Assembly: GCF_015864825.1 (NCBI RefSeq)
Contig: NZ_JADYWL010000005.1
Span: forward strand, 124,001 to 188,000
DNA: 64,000 nucleotides
DNA from: Psychrobacter sp. NZS113
GTDB taxonomy: Bacteria > Pseudomonadota > Gammaproteobacteria > Pseudomonadales > Moraxellaceae
Direction: 5' to 3'
Below the pieces are notes generated by a model. That model saw only the letters and a list, made by a program, of their open reading frames with translations. It ran no database searches and had not been told where the DNA came from. The translations under genes and the position numbers were made by a program. Position 1 is the first letter of the stretch. Every line of letters begins with the position of its first letter. Shown in pieces: positions 27,151-36,430 of the stretch.

Positions 27151-28242
27151 ATGCAAGCTGTTGGCAATACGTTTATCAAACTGTCCTCAATCACCTTACT
27201 TACGCTAAGTGTAAGCCTAGTCGGTTGTCAGACTTTTAAAAACCTGACCGGCGGCGCAGACGTCGATACGGTAGAAACTGCTCAAAAATCAGAGCAAAGT
27301 TATTATAACGATGCCATCGAACAGCTTGATAAGAGCCACCACACACAAGCTATCGAAGAATTGACCAACCTACGTACTTTCTACCCTACTGGGCAGTATG
27401 CTGAACAAGCATTACTCGATATGATGTACGCACAATATGAAGGTGGCAAATATGAAATGGCAGCGGCAAGCGCTGAACAGTTCATTCGTCTATACCCTTC
27501 TAATCCACAAGTGAGCTACGCCTACTATGTACGCGGTGTGGCGAACATGCAAGGATCATCAGAAGGCTTAAAACTGTTCAAATTGAACCAAGCCGAGCGT
27601 GATACCGCTTATTTGCGTATTGCTTTTGCCAATTTTCAAGAGCTCGTTAATAAATATCCAAACAGCCCTTATACACCAGATGCTGCACAGCGCATGACTT
27701 TCATTTACAATCAGTTTGCTGAAAGCGAAATGAGCGCTGCCAATTGGTACATCGAGCGTGAAGCTTATGTCGCTGCTGCCAACCGTGCCAAATGGGTATT
27801 CCAGTACTATCCGCTCAGTGACTCCATTCCAAAAGCCCTTGCCACGCTAGCTTACAGCAATGAAAAGTTAGGTCTAACGGATTTGGCAAATGAGTACAAA
27901 ACACTGTTGCAGATTAATTATCCAAGCTGGTTGACCAGTGATGGTAGCGTGAAACTAGAGACCAAACGTGACAGCACTTGGCTGAACAAAATCACCTTTG
28001 GCAAGCTCGGTCGTTCAAGCGTAGACGATGAGTCAGTCGCGACAGGCAATTACAATGGTGCGACTAAAACACAGATAATTCGTAATGCCAGTCAGCTAAG
28101 ACTGCCTAGCGCAGATGCAGCTTCTGCAGGTGCACCACCTTCCAATGGTGCGCCTGGACGTGGTACAAATGGCAATATGCAAAACGGTCAGCCACCACGC
28201 GGCAACACCCAATCAAACCTAGATACTACTATCGTTCCATAG
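27151..28242 (+). CDS. bamD: Outer membrane assembly lipoprotein BamD
   Basis: A 363-aa lipoprotein of the Bam complex, which inserts beta-barrel proteins into the outer membrane. The start at 27151 is chosen because GGAG lies 7 nt upstream and it gives a proper lipoprotein signal with lipobox SLVGC; an open frame extends 29 codons further upstream but would precede the signal. Mature residues form TPR repeats with the BamD signatures FYPTGQYAEQALLDMMYAQYEGGKYE and FIRLYPSNPQVSYAYYVRGV. After the TPR core (about residue 250), 110 residues form a poorly conserved Gly/Asn/Pro-rich tail that most BamD proteins lack. It is divergent from rluD. Confidence 0.92.
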   Translation: MQAVGNTFIKLSSITLLTLSVSLVGCQTFKNLTGGADVDTVETAQKSEQSYYNDAIEQLDKSHHTQAIEELTNLRTFYPTGQYAEQALLDMMYAQYEGGKYEMAAASAEQFIRLYPSNPQVSYAYYVRGVANMQGSSEGLKLFKLNQAERDTAYLRIAFANFQELVNKYPNSPYTPDAAQRMTFIYNQFAESEMSAANWYIEREAYVAAANRAKWVFQYYPLSDSIPKALATLAYSNEKLGLTDLANEYKTLLQINYPSWLTSDGSVKLETKRDSTWLNKITFGKLGRSSVDDESVATGNYNGATKTQIIRNASQLRLPSADAASAGAPPSNGAPGRGTNGNMQNGQPPRGNTQSNLDTTIVP

Positions 28243-28316
28243 TGTTTCAATCCATAGTCTTTTCAACCACATTCTCTCAATGTGAATAATGAATGACTTA
28301 GAAGCTGTCTCATAAG

Positions 28317-28350
28317 AAATAAGGCCAACGCTCATGTTGGCCTTATTTTT
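28317..28350 (+). terminator. Terminator of bamD
   Basis: A 13-bp perfect stem, AAATAAGGCCAAC with GTTGGCCTTATTT, a 6-nt loop and a T5 tract, 74 nt after the bamD stop codon. Confidence 0.85.
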
Positions 28351-28410
28351 CTGTTTCTATAACACGCTTTGTGTTCCAACATAATTGACCTATGGTAAAC
28401 TGTTTTTTGT

Positions 28411-30585
28411 ATGAGCATTCCTAACCATATCCTTGAGCAACTAAATAGCCAAGCTGACTTAGTCAGCATTATTGGGCGTCATACTACGCTTAAACGTGCG
28501 GGTGGTGAGTTTAAAGGCTGTTGTCCTTTTCATGGTGAAAAATCTCCTTCATTTTATGTCAATCCACAAAAAAACATGTACCATTGCTTTGGCTGTGGTG
28601 CCAGCGGCAATGCCATCAGTTTTTTTCGTGACTATGAAAGCCTGACATTCATTGAAGCGGTCAATGAGCTATCAAAGCAAACGGGTATCGAAGTACCAAA
28701 AGAAGAGCAGCAAAATGTCAGCTATCAACGTAGCGCACCCAAACCTGCTTTTTCTAAAACTACCAAGCCTAAAACTACTGCGTCTAAATCAAGCGCACCG
28801 CCATCTATGCCTAGCCCAGCTGTCGATCAGAGCAACTTAAGTCAAAACGGTACAGACCATAGCAGTGTGGTTCAAGGCCATGTGGTGCAGGCCAGTTATG
28901 ATGATGCTCATAGCTACGATGACTATCCACCGCTAGAGGCTTACGACTCAGCACCTTACCCAACCGATGGTTATGATTCAGAGTATCCAGATGATACGAG
29001 CTATCCGCCTGCTTGGCTAAGCGATAGTGATGAGACAATCAACCTACACGGTATGGATAATAGTGCCGATGCAGATGGCAATCTATACGATCTGTTAGAG
29101 CAAATTCAGCAATTTTATCAGCACAGTCTAACTACCCACCCTCATGCCAAACATTACTTTTTATCGCGTGGTATCACTGAAGATACCTTTGAGACGTTTG
29201 GTTTGGGTTATGCACCGTTTGGTTGGCAGCATCTTGAACATCAGTTTCCGCAGGATATTGAAGGACTCAAAGCGTTAGGCTTAGTGCGCCAATCAGAATC
29301 TGGACGCGATTATGATCTACTACGTGATCGAGTTATTTTCCCGATTCGAGACAATCAGGGCCGTACTATTGGCTTCGGTGGTCGAGCATTAGACGACGAA
29401 GTAAAGCCTAAATATATCAACTCATCCGACTCGCCCGTTTTTCACAAGCAGCATGTGCTATATGGCTATTATGAATCTCGCCAGCAGCGCGCCAACGACT
29501 GGCTAGTGGTCGAAGGCTATATGGATGTCATCGCCCTTTATCAGGCAGGTATCTATGGTGCTGTTGCCTCTATGGGCACGGCGATTAATGAGAGCCAAAT
29601 ATCACGGTTATTGACACTAAACCCTACTCTAACCTTGAGCTTCGATGGGGATAGTGCAGGACAAAAAGCCGCTTGGCGCACGCTAGAAGTTGCGCTACCT
29701 GTGCTGGCCGATGACAAAGAACTGCGGTTTTTAACTTTGCCAAACAATCATGACCCTGATACATTCATCAAAAGTCAGGGCGGTGATGCCATGCGTGCGC
29801 AAATCACCAATGCCATGCCTTTGTCGCAGTATATTTTTGCGTATTTAAGTGAGCGTTACGATCTAACCTTGGTAGAAGGTAAAGCCAAGCTTATGTCCCA
29901 AGTACGCGCATTAACCATGGCATTGCCCAAAGGCAGTAGTTTTAAGTATTTGCTTAACAATGATGTTTATCAAAAGCTGGGCGGTAAACGCAGTCAGAAT
30001 GTCGAGGCCAAGGACGCCCTGCTAGATTTTGATGGTGACATGACCATCAGTCAGCAGTTGCAGCTGTGCTTTTTGTTCCAACCACGCGCACTACTTGAAG
30101 ACCCTATTGAGTCGATTTGGCAACAGGCAGGTATCAGTGACTTACAACTGCCTGCACATATCAAACAAAAAGCTGCGAGTGATACCTTGCGCCCGCTTGC
30201 TTGGGAAGATCTGCAAGACACCGACCTGCTGGATATCGTCAGTACGATTAAGCGTTGTCTAAGATATCTACCAACAGACGCTAACGCAGCAGCGCACTTT
30301 ATATTGTCTAATGTACAGCCGGTGACGCAAGAGACACTCAGCCGTAGCTGGAGTGGGTTTTATAAAACCTTGACGGCAAGAAATATTTTAAGCCTTGATG
30401 AGTTGGTCGAAAACTTAGTCATGCAATTGCTCAAGCTACACTTGCAAAAAAAGATGCAGGATCTGATCAAAAACCCTGATCACATTAAGTTGGCGATTGT
30501 TCGCAAGCAATCACAGTTATTAAATGACTGGCTACGTGCACAGCAAGCCGAGCAGTCAGCACAAATGACCACGGTTAAATCTTGA
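28411..30585 (+). CDS. dnaG: DNA primase DnaG, with long inserted linker
   Basis: A 724-aa primase that makes RNA primers at the replication fork. The N-terminal zinc ribbon shows C38, H41, C59 and C62 (CCPFHGEKSPSFY, MYHCFGCGASGN). The polymerase core begins near residue 230, and the Toprim motifs are WLVVEGYMDVIALYQ and LSFDGDSAGQKAAW. The C-terminal 150 residues are the helicase-binding domain. Between zinc ribbon and core lies an insert of roughly 115 residues (about 108-225) of low complexity: first Lys/Ser/Pro/Thr-rich, then Tyr/Asp/Pro-rich. E. coli DnaG has 581 residues, so the insert accounts for most of the extra length. It is followed by rpoD, as in the classical macromolecular synthesis operon, but rpsU is not adjacent. 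Confidence 0.94.
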   Translation: MSIPNHILEQLNSQADLVSIIGRHTTLKRAGGEFKGCCPFHGEKSPSFYVNPQKNMYHCFGCGASGNAISFFRDYESLTFIEAVNELSKQTGIEVPKEEQQNVSYQRSAPKPAFSKTTKPKTTASKSSAPPSMPSPAVDQSNLSQNGTDHSSVVQGHVVQASYDDAHSYDDYPPLEAYDSAPYPTDGYDSEYPDDTSYPPAWLSDSDETINLHGMDNSADADGNLYDLLEQIQQFYQHSLTTHPHAKHYFLSRGITEDTFETFGLGYAPFGWQHLEHQFPQDIEGLKALGLVRQSESGRDYDLLRDRVIFPIRDNQGRTIGFGGRALDDEVKPKYINSSDSPVFHKQHVLYGYYESRQQRANDWLVVEGYMDVIALYQAGIYGAVASMGTAINESQISRLLTLNPTLTLSFDGDSAGQKAAWRTLEVALPVLADDKELRFLTLPNNHDPDTFIKSQGGDAMRAQITNAMPLSQYIFAYLSERYDLTLVEGKAKLMSQVRALTMALPKGSSFKYLLNNDVYQKLGGKRSQNVEAKDALLDFDGDMTISQQLQLCFLFQPRALLEDPIESIWQQAGISDLQLPAHIKQKAASDTLRPLAWEDLQDTDLLDIVSTIKRCLRYLPTDANAAAHFILSNVQPVTQETLSRSWSGFYKTLTARNILSLDELVENLVMQLLKLHLQKKMQDLIKNPDHIKLAIVRKQSQLLNDWLRAQQAEQSAQMTTVKS

Positions 30586-31063
30586 CATTGACCGTCATTT
30601 TTGATGAATAAAATATCAACCCTTTAAAAATACAGTGGCTGCCCCCACTACTAATGATTATGCCGAGTAGTCAAAACCGAATCTAAAAGAATGTTAAACA
30701 TTCAACTGATAAAAAATAATCAGTAAAAAACGGTCGGTAGATATCACTGTCTCGTGCTTGATTACTGTGGTCTGTGTTAAACTATGCGGCTGTATATTTG
30801 CAGCATTGCTTAGCGAACTATCATAAGCATGCATCGTCAGGCACAAATTTTAGGTATTGTTTTTGAGTAGCAGTTTTAAATGAATGCTATTTTAAAGTCT
30901 TTTTTAATGTTTAGCTGTTTTTCAGCATTGTTATTGTAGTGTTTTGAGCCTTTATTCATATCCACTCATTTTTGATATTATTGACAACCTCTACGCCATA
31001 TTTTGATCAATCGACTGATAAGATCAACGCACCCAGCCAGCGATAGCGCGTCACAATATAAAA
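30586..31063 (+). other. Spacer between dnaG and rpoD
   Basis: A 478-bp A+T-rich region. It is long enough to hold promoters for rpoD separate from dnaG, but no consensus pair, heat-shock promoter or terminator could be assigned with confidence. No gene is seen. Confidence 0.35.
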
Positions 31064-33010
31064 ATGTCCGATGCAAGTAAGCGAGTATTTATGAACGATA
31101 AGTCAGTTTCTAAGTCCACATCTCAACTGGCCACCTTAATCCAAATGGGTAAAGAGCAAGGTTATCTAACCTATGCTGAGGTGAATGACCAACTGCCCGA
31201 CTCTATTACCGAAAGCGATCAGATCGAAGATATTGTGCAAATGCTAACCGACGTTGGTATTAAAATCTTTGAGTCTGCCCCTGATGCCGATGATATCTTG
31301 ATGAACGATGATTCAAGTGATGATGACATGGCAGCAGATGAGGCAGCGGCAGTATTAGCCTCTGTTGAGACTGAGCCTGGTCGCACCACTGACCCAGTGC
31401 GTATGTACATGCGTGAAATGGGTACGGTTGATCTATTAACCCGCGAAGGCGAGATTGCCATTGCTAAACGTATCGAAGAAGGTATTCGTGACGTACAGCA
31501 TGCCATGTCTTACTGGCCTGGTACGGTACAGTTCGTCCTTGATGAGTATCAAAAAGTACAAGATGGCGACAAAAAACTCTCTGATGTCATCACTGGTTTC
31601 CTAGATCCTGAAACCGAAGAAGACAAAATCGCTGCTCAAGAAGCAAAAGAAGCAGCGAAAGAAGAAAGAGAGCGTATCAAAGAAGAAAAAGAAAACCCAC
31701 CACCAATCAAGCCAAAAGCCAGTGCAAAAGCAGCACTTGATGATGACGATGATGAAGACGAAGGTGAAGAGGAAGAGGCCGAAGAAGAAACCAGCGGCAT
31801 CGATCCAGAAGAAGTACGCTTACGTCTAGAAGAGATCGAAAATCTATTCATCAAAGCCAAGCAAGCCCTAATTGATTATGGCCGTGGTAGTGTTCAAGCA
31901 GATACTGCTTATGCCCTACTTGCAGAACGCTTTATGATGTTGAAGCTGAACAATCGCTTGTCAGATCAAGTCATGGCCATCATGCATGATGTCTATGATG
32001 ATGTGCGTAAGCAAGAGCGTCAAATCATGCGTTTGGTGATTCGCCGTGGTCGCATGCCGCGTGAAGAGTTCCGTAAAACGTTCCCTAGCAATGAAACCAA
32101 TGTTGATTGGCTCATTGAGCGTATCACTGGTAAGCCTGCATTTGCTGGTACGTTAGAAAAAGTTACTGATGACGTGATCTTATTACAACGCAAGATTCGT
32201 GATTACGAGCAACAGCTCGATATGAAAATTCACGACATGAAAGATGTTGCGCGTCGTATGGCTGTCGGTGAAGCGAAAGCTCGCCGTGCTAAGAAAGAGA
32301 TGGTCGAAGCCAACCTACGTCTGGTTATCTCAATCGCCAAAAAGTATACCAACCGTGGTCTACAGTTCTTGGATCTGATTCAAGAAGGTAACATCGGTCT
32401 GATGAAAGCCGTTGATAAGTTTGAATATCGCCGTGGTTATAAGTTCTCGACCTATGCCACCTGGTGGATTCGTCAGGCGATTACCCGCTCTATCGCTGAC
32501 CAAGCGCGTACCATCCGTATTCCTGTGCATATGATTGAGACGATCAACAAGATAAACCGTGTCTCACGTCAGTTGCTACAAGAAATGGGCCGCGAGCCAA
32601 CGCCTGAGGAATTAGGCGAACGCTTAGAAATGGACGAAGTCAAAGTCCGTAAAGTGCTTAAGATTGCCAAAGAGCCTATCTCTATGGAAACCCCTATCGG
32701 TGATGATGAAGATTCACACCTAGGTGATTTCATCGAAGATGGTACGATCTCAAGCCCTGTCGATGATGCGACGGCTGCTGGTCTACAAGAAGCCACTCGT
32801 GATGTACTCGGCAACCTGACTGAGCGTGAAGCACGTGTCCTAAAAATGCGTTTCGGTATCGATATGCCTACTGACCATACTCTTGAAGAAGTCGGTAAGC
32901 AGTTCGATGTGACGCGTGAGCGTATTCGTCAGATTGAGGCAAAAGCGCTACGTAAATTGCGTCATCCATCACGCTCTGAGCACCTACGTTCTTTCCTTGA
33001 AAATGACTAA
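31064..33010 (+). CDS. rpoD: Primary sigma factor RpoD (sigma-70)
   Basis: A 648-aa housekeeping sigma factor. Region 1.1 occupies about 20-85, and region 1.2 is marked by [18 protein letters not shown] non-conserved insert follows, with an acidic run at about 225-245 ([17 protein letters not shown]). Region 2 reads [52 protein letters not shown]. Region 3 follows, and region 4 ends with the helix-turn-helix [20 protein letters not shown]. Regions 2 and 4 bind -10 and -35 elements. Neither the ATG at 31064 nor that at 31091 (nine codons later) has a perfect ribosome-binding site; the second has a partial AAGCGAG. A strong terminator follows. Confidence 0.96.
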   Translation: MSDASKRVFMNDKSVSKSTSQLATLIQMGKEQGYLTYAEVNDQLPDSITESDQIEDIVQMLTDVGIKIFESAPDADDILMNDDSSDDDMAADEAAAVLASVETEPGRTTDPVRMYMREMGTVDLLTREGEIAIAKRIEEGIRDVQHAMSYWPGTVQFVLDEYQKVQDGDKKLSDVITGFLDPETEEDKIAAQEAKEAAKEERERIKEEKENPPPIKPKASAKAALDDDDDEDEGEEEEAEEETSGIDPEEVRLRLEEIENLFIKAKQALIDYGRGSVQADTAYALLAERFMMLKLNNRLSDQVMAIMHDVYDDVRKQERQIMRLVIRRGRMPREEFRKTFPSNETNVDWLIERITGKPAFAGTLEKVTDDVILLQRKIRDYEQQLDMKIHDMKDVARRMAVGEAKARRAKKEMVEANLRLVISIAKKYTNRGLQFLDLIQEGNIGLMKAVDKFEYRRGYKFSTYATWWIRQAITRSIADQARTIRIPVHMIETINKINRVSRQLLQEMGREPTPEELGERLEMDEVKVRKVLKIAKEPISMETPIGDDEDSHLGDFIEDGTISSPVDDATAAGLQEATRDVLGNLTEREARVLKMRFGIDMPTDHTLEEVGKQFDVTRERIRQIEAKALRKLRHPSRSEHLRSFLEND

Positions 33011-33063
33011 ATTTTTAAGAAAATACTGAGCCTAGCTCATAGGTTCTAAATAGTTAGAAAAAT

Positions 33064-33092
33064 AAAAAAGCCGAGTATATCTCGGCTTTTTT
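33064..33092 (+). terminator. Terminator of rpoD
   Basis: A 12-bp perfect stem, AAAAAAGCCGAG with CTCGGCTTTTTT, loop TATAT, ending in a T6 run; it begins 53 nt after the stop codon. Confidence 0.88.
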
Positions 33093-33269
33093 GTGCCTGT
33101 TCATTAATTACTGACTTTGTTAATCATAAAGTTTGTTAATTATAGAGCCCCTTAATCACAAAAGCCTCTATCCCTCTTTTCTGTACTCCTTATCATGCAT
33201 ACCTACCACGCCGCTTTCTTATCTAAAAATATCTAATCATAGATAAAGTACTAACTTCAAAAATCACTT

Positions 33270-33320
33270 TATAGTTGACACTATCAACCTTATTCTATAT
33301 AGTTGCTTCTATCAACTATA
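33270..33320 (+). promoter_or_regulatory. Sigma-70 promoter with two overlapping inverted-repeat operators upstream of marR
   Basis: A near-consensus promoter is visible: TTGACA at 33275-33280, a 17-bp spacer, then TATAGT at 33298-33303. Two inverted repeats with the same 7-bp spacer cover it. One is TATAGTTG-N7-CAACCTTA (33270-33292), over the -35 box. The other is a perfect TATAGTTG-N7-CAACTATA (33298-33320), over the -10 box and likely start point. The centres are 28 bp apart. MarR-family regulators commonly bind such dyads and repress their own operon; that this MarR binds here is an inference from position. Confidence 0.68.
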
Positions 33321-33334
33321 TTAAAGGTTCTCTT

Positions 33335-33778
33335 ATGTCGGATAATTCATTGAGCGAAACGCTACATCAATTAATGCATACCTATACCAATCTATTATTA
33401 GAAGGTATCCGGCAGCAAGGTGTGGATTTGTCCGTGACAAACATCCGAACGCTAAAGGGGGTTTGTTATAACCCAAAGAGCACGGCACTGTCCATCTCTA
33501 AGCACATGCAACGAGACAAAGCGCAAATCACTCGTGCCTTAAATGACCTGTTAGCGGCTGAGCTAATTCTTAAGACGGACAACCCACTGGACGGTCGTAG
33601 CCAATTACTACAGCTGACGCCCAAAGGCGAGGCAATTATGGCAAAGCTTGATGTGGCAGAGGAATGGGCCAAAGGGCAACTGACTCAAGATTTGAGCCCT
33701 GTCGATCTTGCCCTGTTCTTTCGCGTTAGTCGCACCATGATAGACAACGTCAACAATAATAAGATTACTGATAAATAA
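33335..33778 (+). CDS. MarR-family transcriptional regulator
   Basis: A 147-aa winged-helix regulator. The recognition region shows STALSISKHMQRDKAQITRALNDLLAAELILK and the wing NPLDGRSQLLQLTPKGEAIM, both typical of MarR proteins. I start at the ATG at 33335, which has AAAGG 7 nt upstream; an open frame running 20 codons further upstream would cross the promoter and operators. It heads a three-gene operon with a siderophore-interacting flavoprotein and a DUF2798 membrane protein, which it probably controls. The inducing ligand is unknown. Confidence 0.85.
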   Translation: MSDNSLSETLHQLMHTYTNLLLEGIRQQGVDLSVTNIRTLKGVCYNPKSTALSISKHMQRDKAQITRALNDLLAAELILKTDNPLDGRSQLLQLTPKGEAIMAKLDVAEEWAKGQLTQDLSPVDLALFFRVSRTMIDNVNNNKITDK

Positions 33779-33794
33779 GCAAAGGTGAAATGAT

Positions 33795-34589
33795 ATGAGC
33801 AATATAATAAATCAAAAACCCGTACGAGAAATCATGACCGTTGCCCATAAGCAAATGATTACACCGCACTATATTCGTATATACCTAACAGGTCAGACAG
33901 AGACGATTGCCAATATTGCCACCATGACAGTCGGTGCCAACAATAAAGTATTCATCCCTAGAGACAAGACGCAGCCTATCGACTTAGAGGACAAATCTAC
34001 TTTCATTATCCGTACTTACACGCATCGCGGTGCCGATATCGAAAAACAACAGATATGGATTGATTTTGTCGCTCACGGTGACGAAGCCCCTGCCTCAGGT
34101 TGGGCAACTCATGCTGAAGTTGGCGACGAAATTGGTATCTTAATGAAACCAAAAAATAAAGCGCTTTGCCCCGAGGCAGATAATTTTCTACTGATTGGCG
34201 ATGCCACTGCCATACCCGTACTTGGCTCGATATTAGAAAGCTTGCCTGCCAGTGCGACCGGTCAATGCATCATCGAAGTGCATGGTGCAGAAGACCAGCA
34301 AGAGCTGCCTACTCTAGCCAACATCACCATGACATGGCTACACAACCCGCATCCTATGCAAGGCAGTCAGTTAGTCGACACGGTTAAATCTCTTACGTTA
34401 CCAAATGCGGACCAGAGCCGTTTCGCTTATATCGCTAGCGAGTTTTCATCGGTTAAAGCCCTTCGTCATTATTTAAAAGTCGAGCAACAGTGGTCAAAGG
34501 ATGAGCTATATGCTTTTTCCTACTGGAAAGCAGGCATAGCTGAAGACCAATCTGTGAGCGATCGACAAGCAGAGAAAAACGCAGACTAA
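33795..34589 (+). CDS. Siderophore-interacting protein (FAD-dependent ferric-siderophore reductase family)
   Basis: A 264-aa ViuB/YqjH-type flavoprotein. The FAD-binding barrel contains the signature RTYTHR followed by IDFVAHGDEAPASGWA, and the NAD(P)-binding half contains FLLIGDATAIPVLGSILESLP and a C-terminal YAFSYWKAGIAED. Family members reduce ferric siderophores in the cytoplasm to release iron. It starts 16 nt after marR, with AGGTGA as ribosome-binding site, so it shares the marR promoter. No siderophore receptor or transporter lies nearby, and control by MarR rather than a Fur-like box is suggested by the promoter. An alternative role in reduction of another flavin substrate cannot be excluded. 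Confidence 0.85.
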   Translation: MSNIINQKPVREIMTVAHKQMITPHYIRIYLTGQTETIANIATMTVGANNKVFIPRDKTQPIDLEDKSTFIIRTYTHRGADIEKQQIWIDFVAHGDEAPASGWATHAEVGDEIGILMKPKNKALCPEADNFLLIGDATAIPVLGSILESLPASATGQCIIEVHGAEDQQELPTLANITMTWLHNPHPMQGSQLVDTVKSLTLPNADQSRFAYIASEFSSVKALRHYLKVEQQWSKDELYAFSYWKAGIAEDQSVSDRQAEKNAD

Positions 34590-34622
34590 CCAACTGCTCT
34601 TTATGATGATAGGAAAATAACT

Positions 34623-35123
34623 ATGGTTGCAAATACTATGGCTACAAATACTGAGAATCGGCTTATTGAGAGCGTCAAAAAGACACCGTTGTTCTATAAA
34701 TTACTATTAATACTGACCATGATGACGGTCATAGGTGGTCTACTCACAGGTGTAATGACCTACATGAATGTCGGATATTCCAATACGTTTTTTCACGATT
34801 GGTCTAGAGCGTTACTAGCCGCGTTTGCGATAATGCCTATTGGTTTCTTATTAATGGGTCTAATCACAACAACCATTAATCAGATGCTGCCTAATACCAA
34901 AGCATACAAACGCAATCTCATCACGGGCGTATTGATGGCTTGTATCATGGAGTCCATGTTGGCTTTTAGCACTGCGGCGAAAACGATTGGTTTTGCCGAT
35001 CAAGCTGCCTTTTTGAATGGTTGGCTACAAGGGTTTTTAGTCGCCTTACCAGTAGGATTGACACTAATGGTCATTATGTCCATGACCATCAAACCCAAAA
35101 TTGAAGCCTTTTTAAAAAGCTAA
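34623..35123 (+). CDS. DUF2798 membrane protein
   Basis: A 166-aa membrane protein with four predicted helices arranged as two similar halves. Each half has a helix pair ending in a short polar motif (DWSRALLAAFAIMPIGFLLMG... and NGWLQGFLVALPVGLTLMV...), the pattern of DUF2798. The function of the family is unknown. AGGAAAATAACT precedes the ATG. It is the last gene of the marR operon, 33 nt after the siderophore-interacting protein. It is followed by a 15-bp palindrome (35175-35208) that may end the transcript. Confidence 0.75.
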   Translation: MVANTMATNTENRLIESVKKTPLFYKLLLILTMMTVIGGLLTGVMTYMNVGYSNTFFHDWSRALLAAFAIMPIGFLLMGLITTTINQMLPNTKAYKRNLITGVLMACIMESMLAFSTAAKTIGFADQAAFLNGWLQGFLVALPVGLTLMVIMSMTIKPKIEAFLKS

Positions 35124-35174
35124 ATATTTGAATATTTAATAGATCCTAAAGAATCTAGCCACAATAAAAAATCA

Positions 35175-35208
35175 ATTAGGGCGTGTTGAATACTCAACAC
35201 GCCCTAAT
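35175..35208. terminator. Perfect 15-bp palindrome after the marR operon
   Basis: A hairpin with the 15-nt arm ATTAGGGCGTGTTGA, a 4-nt loop (ATAC) and a perfect complementary arm. There is no T-run on the plus strand, but reading the minus strand it is followed by TTGATTTTTTATTG. Its arm resembles the outer end of the 174-186-bp element (TAGGGCGTGTCCTCA), so it may be a repeat rather than a true terminator. Confidence 0.5.
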
Positions 35209-35348
35209 CATATGAGCAACCTTGTATTTCATAGCATTTAGCGATGTGTATCACTTTTTCAAATGATATCCGATAGGTAATCAATAGCAAAAAGCCTTAA
35301 ATTTTTATAACGCTATTGTATAATGCACGGCTTCAATACTTAACAGCA

Positions 35349-35455
35349 TATAGTCAAGTCCATATAAATTCGCTACATCGTCATCCTCGCTAAGCATACT
35401 AATGTATAACTTGCACTCGGTTTCCTTGTATCGACATTATATTGAACCGACTATA
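35349..35455 (-). repeat. 107-bp inverted-repeat element, diverged copy 4
   Basis: It is bounded by TATAGTCAAGTCCATATAAA and ATATTGAACCGACTATA and has exactly the same 107-bp length as the other copies. Aligned to the reverse complement of copy 1, the outer ends and the internal core CTCGGTTTCCTTG (CTCGGTTGCCTTG in copy 1) fall at identical positions, while the rest is diverged. It lies just upstream of the bestrophin gene. Confidence 0.72.
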
Positions 35456-35476
35456 CCTCGTCGCTAGGGAGCCAAG

Positions 35477-36403
35477 ATGATTGTCCGGCAGAAACTAAAT
35501 ACTTTTAAGATATTTTTTACCCTCCGTGGCTCCATCGTTCCGAAAATCTTTCCGCAAATTCTGCTGGTTACTCTACTTAGTATTGTCGTTACAGTGATTC
35601 AACATGGCGCACCCAATGCTTTTCCTTCCTACGGTACAGCTCCTTTTACCCTGCTCGGGGTTGCCTTATCCTTGTTTCTAGGATTTCGTAACAATGCCAG
35701 CTATCAACGCTGGTGGGAAGCGCGCGGACTATGGGGTCAATTGGTCTATGACTCTCGTAGCTTTACCCGCCAAGTGCTCTCATTTATAGATGACGACAGC
35801 GAGACTGGGCGTGATATTCAACGCACCCTGATTCACTTAAACATTGCCTTTACTCACGCGATACGTCATAGATTACGTGGCACGTCTCCTTGGCAAGACG
35901 TCGAGCCGTTTGTAGACTCGGCGCACCATGTAGCGATGCGCCAAGCACACAATCTGCCTGACTATCTGATGCGCCTAATGGGTAAGACACTCGGAGACTG
36001 CCGACGTCAGCGCTTAACATCGGAGCAAATGATACAGAACATGGATGAACGTCTGACCTCGATGACCATTGTTTTGGCCGCCTGCGAGCGTATCCATAAC
36101 ACGCCACTACCTTTCGCCTATATGTTGCTAGTACATCGCACGACTTATCTATATTGCATCATGCTGCCGTTTGGTTTGGTAGCCTCACTAGGCTGGGTGA
36201 CCCCTTTACTCTGTGCGGTAATCGCTTATACCTTTTTTGGTCTAGATACCCTCAGTGAAGAATTGGAAGAGCCTTTTGGCTTAGCGGCGAATCAGTTACC
36301 CCTGACTGCGCTATCACGCACGATCGAAATAAATTTGTTGGATGCACTGGGCGAGACTGATCTGCCGCCTGATATCGCGCCTATCAAAAGCTACTTGCCA
36401 TAA
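35477..36403 (+). CDS. Bestrophin-family (UPF0187) chloride-channel-like protein
   Basis: A 308-aa membrane protein of the bacterial bestrophin family. The N-terminal signature FLGFRNNASYQRWWEARGLWGQLVYDSRSFTRQ is diagnostic; four helices surround a cytoplasmic helical domain, and the C-terminal part has LDTLSEELEEPFG, the calcium-clasp-like acidic region of the family. Bacterial members form pentameric ion channels; ion selectivity cannot be predicted. AGGGAG precedes the ATG. It stands alone, between a 107-bp repeat upstream and a 186-bp repeat downstream. Confidence 0.87.
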   Translation: MIVRQKLNTFKIFFTLRGSIVPKIFPQILLVTLLSIVVTVIQHGAPNAFPSYGTAPFTLLGVALSLFLGFRNNASYQRWWEARGLWGQLVYDSRSFTRQVLSFIDDDSETGRDIQRTLIHLNIAFTHAIRHRLRGTSPWQDVEPFVDSAHHVAMRQAHNLPDYLMRLMGKTLGDCRRQRLTSEQMIQNMDERLTSMTIVLAACERIHNTPLPFAYMLLVHRTTYLYCIMLPFGLVASLGWVTPLLCAVIAYTFFGLDTLSEELEEPFGLAANQLPLTALSRTIEINLLDALGETDLPPDIAPIKSYLP

Positions 36404-36430
36404 GCATTTGGCTTACTCCCCAAAAGTTAT

